Shown: positions 1 to 6,397 of the stretch, one piece after another
Numbering within the stretch: the first letter of the stretch is position 1
Layout of the letters: each line of letters begins with the position of its first letter
Source: Flavobacterium sp.
GTDB lineage: Bacteria > Bacteroidota > Bacteroidia > Flavobacteriales > Flavobacteriaceae
Direction: 5' to 3'
NCBI GenBank assembly: GCA_017989775.1
Contig: JAGNPF010000054.1
Span: 1-7,893, forward strand
Length of the DNA: 7,893 nucleotides
Notes under the pieces: model-generated
What the model was told of the DNA's origin: nothing
Database searches by the model: none
The model's input: the letters and a program-made list of their open reading frames with translations, nothing else
Position numbers and translations under genes: made by a program

Positions 1-46
1 TTTTTATCTGTCATAGAGTTAATTATGCGCAATGAAATGATTATAA

Positions 47-77
47 TTTGGGGAATGAATAAAAAAAACGACCTTTG
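47..77 (+). promoter_or_regulatory. Predicted Bacteroidota-type promoter of recX
   Basis: TTTG at 47-50 is followed by exactly 19 bases and then GACCTTTG at 70-77. This matches the Bacteroidota sigma-ABfr consensus, TTTG (-33) and TAnnTTTG (-7), at all but the first base of the -7 box. Transcription would begin near 83-86, giving a leader of about 15 nt before the ATG at 100. The match is seen in the sequence; promoter activity is inferred. Confidence 0.6.
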
Positions 78-99
78 ACTACATAGATAAAACCTTATT

Positions 100-576
100 A
101 TGAAGGACATTTTCACCATAAAAGAAGCCAAACAAAAGATAGAGCATTTTTGTGCCTATCAAGAACGTTGTCACGATGAAGTGGTCGCCAAATTGCGCTC
201 GATGAAAATGTATTCAGAAGAAATCGACCAAATAATGGTGCATCTTTTGGCCGAAAATTTTCTGAACGAAGAGCGTTTTGCTTGCAGTTTTGCCAGAGGA
301 AAACACCGCATCAAACACTGGGGAAAAATCAGGATTGTCAACGAATTGAAGTTTAAAAACATTTCGCAAACCCTTATCAATATTGCGCTCAAGGAAATCA
401 CTCCAGAAGAATATCAGGAAACTTTTCACGCCTTGGCCGAAAGAAATTGGGCATCCATCCGAGAAACGAATACCTTGAAAAAACGAAAAAAATTCTGTGA
501 TTTTATGTTGCGAAAAGGTTTTGAAAGCAACTTGATTTATGAAAAAGTGAAGGAGTTGGAAAATAGTGATCAGTAA
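100..576 (+). CDS. recX: Regulatory protein RecX
   Basis: This 158-residue protein is a RecX homologue. RecX binds RecA and limits growth of the RecA filament on single-stranded DNA, so it tunes recombination and the SOS response in the cytoplasm. The family consists of repeated three-helix modules. Visible here are an N-terminal block around residues 9-50 (CAYQERCHDEVVAKL), the central signature around residues 53-90 (FLNEERFACSFARGKHRIK, then WGKIRIVNELK) and a C-terminal Lys-rich module (KKRKKFCDFMLRKGF). The length is normal for the family. The ATG at 100 is the first start after an in-frame stop at 88-90. The leader has no Shine-Dalgarno motif, as is usual in this phylum. The gene stands alone: recA is not in view, and the next gene is convergent. 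I see nothing abnormal in it. Confidence 0.93.
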   Translation: MKDIFTIKEAKQKIEHFCAYQERCHDEVVAKLRSMKMYSEEIDQIMVHLLAENFLNEERFACSFARGKHRIKHWGKIRIVNELKFKNISQTLINIALKEITPEEYQETFHALAERNWASIRETNTLKKRKKFCDFMLRKGFESNLIYEKVKELENSDQ

Positions 577-622
577 TCTGTTTTAGAGTGTTCATTCCCA
601 AGGAATTACCAAATCATCATAC

Positions 623-650
623 AAAAAATCCCGCTTTTTATAGCGGGACT
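623..650 (-). terminator. Rho-independent terminator between convergent recX and TonB receptor
   Basis: TCCCGCT (629-635) and AGCGGGA (642-648) form a perfect 7-bp GC-rich stem with a 6-nt loop. Read on the minus strand, the stem is followed directly by six T residues (the A run at 623-628), a classic terminator placed 22 bp after the stop of the TonB receptor gene. Read on the plus strand, only a short CTTTAG follows, so it would be weaker for recX. Confidence 0.85.
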
Positions 651-671
651 TTAGCATTAAAGAGTGATCAA

Positions 672-2492
672 CTATCTAAAATTATAGCGAATTCCAAACA
701 ATAGATTCCCTTTTGGCATTGGGACAAAATTCGTTTCGGTATATTCTGCATTGAAAATATTATTGGCGAATAAAGAAATTTCGAATGCCTTTAAAGTATA
801 AGCAGCACCTAAATCGACAACCGAATATGAATCGCCATTTGTTCTTTCAGCATAGCGATATAGAATCGAATTGGTAAAGTTTTTCAAGAATTGCATATAG
901 TAACTCCCCACCACTTGATGCTTCATTGAATTGACAGAATATTGCGAGAAATTATAGCTACTTTGTTTTACTTGGTCTTCTATAAAGGAATAGCCCAACT
1001 GTAATTTCTGGTTAAACGAATTAATTGCAAATGTATAATCGAGTTGAGTTTCAAAACCTTTAGTGGTCACATCCTGAATATTCTGCGGTTGCCAAGGATC
1101 TGTATTCTGCATTTTCACGTAATCAATCAATCGATTGGAGTCGCGATTAAAGACCGCAACTGAAGCATTAAAACCTGCCGTATTCCATTTCAAACCTATT
1201 TCTTGCGAAAATGCTTTCTCTGGTTCCAATTCAGGATTCCCTATTGTGGTTGGTGATTTATAATTCATATCGGTAAACGTTGGAACTCTATAGGTGTAAC
1301 CCAAATTACCATAAACCCTAAGATTGTCTAGCACTTGATACCCAATATCAATCCCTGGAAAAGCAAAAAATTTGAAGTCGGAAAAATAAGTTACTGCCAC
1401 TCCCGGCGTAATATCCATCTTTTTATCGAACAATTCTAGGCGATGTTCCAAAAACAAAGTACTCACAAAACGATTGTTGTCTCCGAGGTTATTGCTCGAA
1501 AGATATACTTTGGCAGCTTCTATTCCAAAACCCGTAATCCCAATATTTGAAGTGTACGATCCATTTAATTCGGCCGCAATTTTGTTTGAAATGTGCAAAT
1601 TTCGGTAAATAGAAGGATTGTTTCTAACAAAAACATATTCGTCTTCATTTCGTCTCCAATAGACCCTTGGCTTCCAAGTAAAATTCCCCTTTTTGATCAC
1701 TGTCGAAAAACCTATCAAACTCGCCATCGTTTCCTCATATTGATTAACGGCGGCCGGCGAAGCATAAAAACCGTTGGCACCAAAATTTCTATCCGAAAGA
1801 GAAATCAACATCGCAATGGGCAAATTCTTCTTGTTGAAAGTACTTTTCAAAACAAAATTTTGATTGTCGAAATCGGTGTTGAAACGATAGCCTTCGGATG
1901 TGTTTTTGGAATAATGGATGATATGACTACTATCGTCCAAATTAATTCCTGCAGTAACGGCAGCATTAAATTGATTGTAGGAACCGCCCTGAACGTGCAA
2001 GGAAACATCGGTTTCAGGCACATCTTTTGTGATGATATTGATGGCGCCATTAAAAGCGTTTTGGCCAAATATACGAGCGGCAGGCCCTTTTATAATTTCA
2101 ATTCTTTTGATGACTTCAATAGGTAAAGCGAGATTCATCGTATGATGTCCCGTTTGGGCATCATCTACTTTAATACCATCTACCAGTAGTAAAGTTTGGT
2201 CAAAACTCCCACCACGAATGTACAAATCGGCTTGCGTACCATTGGTTCCGCGACGTCTTATGTCGATACCTGCAATTTGCTGTAAAGCATCGGCAACATT
2301 GGTAACTCCCGCCTTTTTCATGTCTTCAGCAGTAATCAACTGAATCGTTCTGGAGTTTTTGCTGAAAGGCAAATCAATCCTTGTGGAAGAAATAATGACT
2401 TCTTGCAAGGAATCTATCCTTGGTTTGTTTTCCTGTGCGGTTACTATCAAAGAAGAGATAAATAAGGAAACTAAAAAATATTTTTTTTTCAT
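672..2492 (-). CDS. TonB-dependent outer-membrane receptor, BtuB/CirA type
   Basis: The 606-residue product is an outer-membrane active transporter driven by TonB/ExbBD. I chose the ATG at 2490-2492 because it opens a signal peptide (MKKKYFLVSLFISSLIVTA, cleavage near residue 19/20). The frame stays open to a TTG at 2585, but that start would put 31 unrelated residues in front of the signal and overlap the divergent gene. A TonB-box-like segment QEVIISS follows at residues 30-36. The plug domain spans about 45-157 (ADLYIRGGSFDQTLLLVDG, then IEIIKGPAARIFGQNAFNGAINI). The rest is a beta-barrel with the familiar YRVPTFTDMNY and GNPELEPEKAFSQEIG motifs near residue 430-465, ending in RYNFR. The ligand cannot be read from the sequence: the fold resembles the vitamin B12 receptor BtuB, but there is no room for a cobalamin riboswitch upstream. 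The divergent MocR-type gene and shared palindrome suggest local control by that regulator. Confidence 0.9.
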   Translation of the reverse strand: MKKKYFLVSLFISSLIVTAQENKPRIDSLQEVIISSTRIDLPFSKNSRTIQLITAEDMKKAGVTNVADALQQIAGIDIRRRGTNGTQADLYIRGGSFDQTLLLVDGIKVDDAQTGHHTMNLALPIEVIKRIEIIKGPAARIFGQNAFNGAINIITKDVPETDVSLHVQGGSYNQFNAAVTAGINLDDSSHIIHYSKNTSEGYRFNTDFDNQNFVLKSTFNKKNLPIAMLISLSDRNFGANGFYASPAAVNQYEETMASLIGFSTVIKKGNFTWKPRVYWRRNEDEYVFVRNNPSIYRNLHISNKIAAELNGSYTSNIGITGFGIEAAKVYLSSNNLGDNNRFVSTLFLEHRLELFDKKMDITPGVAVTYFSDFKFFAFPGIDIGYQVLDNLRVYGNLGYTYRVPTFTDMNYKSPTTIGNPELEPEKAFSQEIGLKWNTAGFNASVAVFNRDSNRLIDYVKMQNTDPWQPQNIQDVTTKGFETQLDYTFAINSFNQKLQLGYSFIEDQVKQSSYNFSQYSVNSMKHQVVGSYYMQFLKNFTNSILYRYAERTNGDSYSVVDLGAAYTLKAFEISLFANNIFNAEYTETNFVPMPKGNLLFGIRYNFR

Positions 2493-2507
2493 ATGGATAT
2501 AGAATAA

Positions 2508-2537
2508 TTTTAAAACGTTGCAAAAGTCGTAACTTTC
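2508..2537 (+). promoter_or_regulatory. Weak candidate promoter for the MocR-type regulator
   Basis: TAACTTTC (2530-2537) fits TAnnTTTG at all but the last base. TTTT at 2508-2511 lies 18 bases upstream as a poor -33 element. Initiation near 2544 would fall within the palindrome at 2539-2556, which fits autoregulation. The two divergent promoters would overlap almost completely. Partial match only. Confidence 0.3.
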
Positions 2538-2551
2538 CGGACTATTAAAAT
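2521..2551 (-). promoter_or_regulatory. Weak candidate promoter for the TonB receptor
   Basis: On the minus strand, GACTTTTG (2521-2528) fits TAnnTTTG except at its first base. A T-rich tetramer (ATTT, 2548-2551) sits 19 bases upstream at the -33 position, but it lacks the consensus G. The start site would fall near 2514, leaving a leader of about 20 nt. The -33 region lies inside the palindrome at 2539-2556, so a bound regulator would be expected to affect this promoter. Inference from a partial match. Confidence 0.35.
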
Positions 2552-2581
2552 AGTCCAGTTTTAAAATGATAGATAGTCCGG
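2537..2581. promoter_or_regulatory. Predicted operator shared by the divergent receptor and regulator genes
   Basis: GGACTATTAAAATAGTCC (2539-2556) is a perfect inverted repeat with 8-bp arms and a 2-bp centre. A third copy of the half-site, ATAGTCCGG (2573-2581), lies in codons 3-6 of the regulator gene. It is an exact inverted match to CCGGACTAT (2537-2545) and a direct repeat of ATAGTCC at 2550-2556, with 23 bp between equivalent bases, about two helical turns. MocR regulators such as GabR and PdxR are known to bind several half-sites in direct or mixed orientation next to their own gene. The repeats are seen directly; binding by the adjacent regulator is inferred. Confidence 0.65.
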
Positions 2582-4068
2582 TCAATGCGTTGCTAAAAGA
2601 ACTTCTTCACTTCGATAAATCAAGTGCCAGTTCGGTATATATCCAAATTTCCCAACAAATCATCAACGCCATTCAGCGTGGATATTTGACAGAAGGTACT
2701 TTGTTGCCCGGGACCAGAATCTTTAGTCAATTACTGCATATTCACAGAAAAACGGCCGTGGCAGTCTATGACGAATTGGCTTCTCAAGGTTGGGTCGAAA
2801 TAATGGCCAATAGAGGCACTTTTGTATTGGTTCCTGAACAAAAAACGGCTTCCATAAAAGCGGGTTCGAACCGAATAGGAGACCTTAATAGTTTTGCCGA
2901 AGCAACCGGATTTCCATTTCAAACCTCTTTTAATTTATCATCGACACAAGAATTCTCGGAAGCAAAATACGAATTAAATGATGGGCAACCTGATTTGAGG
3001 CTGCATCCCATTCACGAGTTTTCGAAATGGTATGGTGCTTCGATGAAACGGAAATCATTGATTTCAAACTGGAATTACAATAAAAAAACAAGATATTCAG
3101 TTTTTGAAAACCAATTGTGTAATTATTTGAATGCCACAAGGGGACTTCACATTAAACCCGAAAACGTCATCAGCACCCGAAGCACCGAAATGAGTTTGTA
3201 CATTATATCGCAACTTTTAATTCGCCAAAAAGATGTGGTTCTCGTTGGGGATTTGAGCAATTATGCCGCCAATATGATTTTCCAACAAGCGGGAGCGATT
3301 ATCAAAACCATTCCTGTTGACGAACAAGGTTTAGATGTGGACTATATTAAAAACCATTTTGCGAAAGGCAACATTCGCTGTGTTTATCTTTGCGCTAATC
3401 GCAATTATCCGACTACTGTGTCATTAAGCGTAGAACGTCGTTTAAAACTCTTGCAGCTTGCGAAAGAATACCAGTTTGCCATAATAGAAGATGATTTTGA
3501 TTATGATTTCCAGTTTGAAGGCGTGGCAATGCAACCAATGGCAAGTGCAAATGCCGATGGAATGGTAATCTATTTGGGAAAGCTTGGACAATCATTATTT
3601 CCAAGTTTCCAAACAGGCTTTGTAGTCGCCCCTGAAAATTTAATTTCAGAAGCCAAAAACTATTTGCAAATGCTGGATCGGCAAGGCGATTTAATCCGGG
3701 AACAAATGTTGTCCGAATTGATTTATGAAGGCGAAATTCATCGATTACTCAAAAAAAACATCCTAGTTTATAAGCGGAGACGCGATTTTTTATGCCAGTG
3801 TTTGGAAGAAAATTTTAAAGACACTATCCGTTTTAAAAAGCCAACAGGTGGTTTGGCTTTATGGTTAGAGTTTATTACTGAGATTCCTTTGGTCCAACTT
3901 TCAGAGCAAGCATTAAAACACGATTTGTTTTTGCCCAAAACCATTCTTTATCAAGACAAAGACACTTGCGCGATCCGTTTGGGTTTTGGGCATTTGAATG
4001 AAGAAGAAATAGAAATTCTGGTAAAGAAATTGAGACAGGCTTATGATGTGGTGACTAGTCCTAAATAA
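2566..4068 (+). CDS. MocR-family (GntR-type HTH plus aminotransferase-like) transcriptional regulator with degenerate PLP site
   Basis: The 500-residue product has the MocR layout: a winged helix-turn-helix DNA-binding domain at about residues 20-89 (VYIQISQQIINAIQRGYL, LPGTRIFSQLL, AVYDELASQGW) joined by a linker to a fold-type I aminotransferase-like domain at about 135-495. In canonical members that domain binds PLP through a Lys and senses PLP or an amine. Here the segment VIYLGKLGQSLFPSFQTGF (334-352) aligns with the family pattern G-x-x-x-K-x-x-x-P-x-x-R-x-G, but Gln342 replaces the Lys and Gln349 the Arg. The Asp that pairs with the pyridine nitrogen survives (EDDFD, 308-312). Other cofactor-contact positions look altered (see findings). 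The ATG at 2566 is the first start after an in-frame TAG at 2551. There is no Shine-Dalgarno motif. The gene is intact and normal in length, so it is not an obvious pseudogene. It is divergent from the TonB receptor, its likely target. Which signal it senses is unknown. Confidence 0.88.
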   Translation: MIDSPVNALLKELLHFDKSSASSVYIQISQQIINAIQRGYLTEGTLLPGTRIFSQLLHIHRKTAVAVYDELASQGWVEIMANRGTFVLVPEQKTASIKAGSNRIGDLNSFAEATGFPFQTSFNLSSTQEFSEAKYELNDGQPDLRLHPIHEFSKWYGASMKRKSLISNWNYNKKTRYSVFENQLCNYLNATRGLHIKPENVISTRSTEMSLYIISQLLIRQKDVVLVGDLSNYAANMIFQQAGAIIKTIPVDEQGLDVDYIKNHFAKGNIRCVYLCANRNYPTTVSLSVERRLKLLQLAKEYQFAIIEDDFDYDFQFEGVAMQPMASANADGMVIYLGKLGQSLFPSFQTGFVVAPENLISEAKNYLQMLDRQGDLIREQMLSELIYEGEIHRLLKKNILVYKRRRDFLCQCLEENFKDTIRFKKPTGGLALWLEFITEIPLVQLSEQALKHDLFLPKTILYQDKDTCAIRLGFGHLNEEEIEILVKKLRQAYDVVTSPK

Positions 4069-4138
4069 TGAAAATTGATTGTATTTCGGAGATATTATAG
4101 ATTTTGTGAAAGAGGAATAAGTTTTATTTTTCTACATT

Positions 4139-4223
4139 TTTTAGCCCAGATAGAAGTGGAAATCCTTTTGCTTTTTTCCTTCAAAAAAAGCAAAAGATTG
4201 CAACGGATAGCTGGATTAGCTCC
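4139..4223 (+). ncRNA. Structured flavobacterial intergenic element, possibly Flavo-1-like RNA
   Basis: A conserved-looking left part (AGCCCAGATAGAAGTGGAAA from 4143, then TCC) and right part (GATTGCAACGGATAGCTGG from 4196, then ATTAGCTCC) flank a perfect 13-bp hairpin: CTTTTGCTTTTTT (4165-4177), loop CCTTCA, AAAAAAGCAAAAG (4184-4196). The flanks can also pair, AATCC (4161-4165) with GGATT (4213-4217) and, as an alternative, CCAG (4146-4149) with CTGG (4211-4214). From memory, flavobacterial genomes contain many intergenic copies with similar flanks around a variable hairpin, and this may be the Rfam Flavo-1 motif; I could not check that. It lies about 70 nt after the MocR gene stop and just before the terminator, so it may form the 3' UTR of that transcript. 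The hairpin is seen directly; the family assignment is recall and inference. Confidence 0.5.
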
Positions 4224-4261
4224 AAAAAAAAGCCAAACATTACTGCTTGGCTTTAGTTTTT
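4222..4261. terminator. Bidirectional terminator between the MocR-type gene and atpC
   Basis: AAAGCCAA (4229-4236) and TTGGCTTT (4247-4254) form a perfect 8-bp stem around a 10-nt loop. On the minus strand the paired T residues continue into a run of eight T (the A run at 4224-4231), 21 bp after the atpC stop. On the plus strand the stem is followed by AGTTTTTATTT, so it also suits the MocR gene. Confidence 0.8.
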
Positions 4262-4274
4262 ATTTCGAATTGTC

Positions 4275-4556
4275 TTAGTCGGCTAAAACAATCACTTTAT
4301 TGTCTTTCATTTCAATAGTTCCAGAATTGATGGCAATGGTATAGTTCTGATCGTTCACTTTGGTGAATAAATCTTCTGATTCCTTGCTGAACTTGAAACT
4401 TGGAGCCGTAATTTTCACGATTCCTTTTTGAAGCAATGAAACTATTGGTGCGTGATTATTCAACATTTGAAAATGTCCGTCAACTCCTGGAAGTGAAATG
4501 GAACTTACTTCTCCTGAAAATAATTTTGCTTCTGGTGATACAATTTCTAAAATCAT
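4275..4556 (-). CDS. atpC: F1 ATP synthase epsilon subunit (short form)
   Basis: This 93-residue protein is the epsilon subunit of F1Fo ATP synthase, part of the central stalk that rotates with gamma and contacts the Fo c-ring. The N-terminal beta-sandwich domain is clear: MILEIVSPEAKLFSGEVSSI, then LPGVDGHFQMLNNHAPIVSLLQKGIVKI, ending in strands that include YTIAINSGTIEMKDNKVIVLAD. E. coli epsilon is about 139 residues; here the C-terminal two-helix domain, which inhibits ATP hydrolysis in many bacteria, is missing. The stop is followed by a proper terminator, so this looks like the natural short form rather than a truncation. It follows atpD in the same direction after an 83-bp spacer full of heptamer repeats, and the two are presumably co-transcribed from the atpD promoter. 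The leader has no Shine-Dalgarno motif. Confidence 0.95.
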   Translation of the reverse strand: MILEIVSPEAKLFSGEVSSISLPGVDGHFQMLNNHAPIVSLLQKGIVKITAPSFKFSKESEDLFTKVNDQNYTIAINSGTIEMKDNKVIVLAD

Positions 4557-4562
4557 CTTTTT

Positions 4563-4638
4563 TTAGTTAGAAGATGGAAGATGGAAGATGGAAGAGAAGC
4601 ATTTTACTTCTAACTTCTAACTTCTGACTTCCAACTTA
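4563..4638. repeat. Two facing arrays of 7-bp tandem repeats between atpD and atpC
   Basis: The left array reads GAAGATG at 4570-4576, 4577-4583 and 4584-4590, then a variant GAAGAGA (4591-4597). The right array reads ACTTCTA (4606-4612), ACTTCTA (4613-4619), ACTTCTG (4620-4626), ACTTCCA (4627-4633) and a partial ACTTA. Both have a 7-bp period and are roughly reverse complements: AGTTAGAAG (4565-4573) pairs exactly with CTTCTAACT at 4607-4615 or 4614-4622, and GAAG and CTTC recur in register. In RNA the spacer could therefore form a long imperfect hairpin in several sliding registers. It fills nearly the whole gap between two essential co-directional genes. The repeats are seen directly; folding is inferred. 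Confidence 0.85.
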
Positions 4639-4639
4639 A

Positions 4640-6154
<1,515 letters not shown>

Positions 6155-6234
6155 TTATGTATTTATTAAATAGCTATTCAGGTTTATGAAACACATTTAA
6201 ACGAATCTAATCGACTGGATGTATTTTCAGTTCG

Positions 6235-6266
6235 CAAAGGTAATTTTTTAAAATATAAAAATCAAT
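6235..6266 (-). promoter_or_regulatory. Predicted Bacteroidota-type promoter of atpDC
   Basis: On the minus strand TACCTTTG (6235-6242) is a perfect TAnnTTTG -7 box. ATTG (6263-6266), a 3 of 4 match to TTTG, lies 20 bases upstream. The spacer and the 35 bases beyond it are almost pure A and T. Transcription would start near 6228, giving an atpD leader of about 75 nt. The sequence match is direct; activity is inferred. Confidence 0.7.
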
Positions 6267-6348
6267 ACTTTTTTTTTATAAAAAAAAGAGTCTTTTGTAC
6301 ATTGCTTTCAAAGAAGCAAAACACACCCGAAAAAGTTGCTAAAAACCG

Positions 6349-6378
6349 AAAAACCATCACATTAGAGCGATGGTTTTT
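6349..6378 (-). terminator. Terminator of the second TonB receptor gene
   Basis: AAAAACCATC (6349-6358) and GATGGTTTTT (6369-6378) form a perfect 10-bp stem with a 10-nt loop, 20 bp after the receptor stop. On the minus strand the stem ends in five T, then CGG and another run of five T (A run 6341-6345). It separates the receptor transcript from the atpD promoter. The stem is symmetrical, so it could also work on the plus strand, where no gene needs it. Confidence 0.75.
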
Positions 6379-6397
6379 AAAAATAAGACAAACCGAA

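Noticed and set aside
1..14. A possible minus-strand gene starting with ATG at 12-14 and running off the left edge (M-T-D-K...).
   Set aside because: Only four full codons are visible, and I see no convincing promoter motif for it. It fits a gene divergent from recX but cannot be supported.
1593..2126. A 177-codon plus-strand frame opposite the first receptor.
   Set aside because: It lies antisense to the conserved plug and barrel coding sequence, has no recognisable motif, and is best explained as a shadow frame.
2481..2490. Run of nine A (coding strand) right after the receptor start codon, as a possible phase-variation tract.
   Set aside because: It simply encodes Lys-Lys-Lys of the signal peptide, which is common in this AT-rich group. 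There is no sign of an alternative frame or frameshift.
2496..2565. Cobalamin riboswitch upstream of the BtuB-like receptor.
   Set aside because: The spacer to the divergent gene is 73 bp, far too short for the roughly 200-nt element, and no B12-box-like sequence is visible.
2493..2585. N-terminal extension of the first TonB receptor to the TTG at 2585.
   Set aside because: It would place 31 residues before a clear signal peptide, run through the palindrome and overlap the divergent regulator gene.
4075..4278. A 67-codon plus-strand frame after the MocR gene.
   Set aside because: It starts at TTG, runs through the structured element and the terminator, overlaps the end of atpC, and has the composition of translated A/T-rich hairpins.
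6302..6319. Small hairpin TTGCTT-TCAAAG-AAGCAA between atpD and the second receptor.
   Set aside because: The stem is only 6 bp and A/T-rich, with no following T run on either strand, so it could easily be chance in this sequence.
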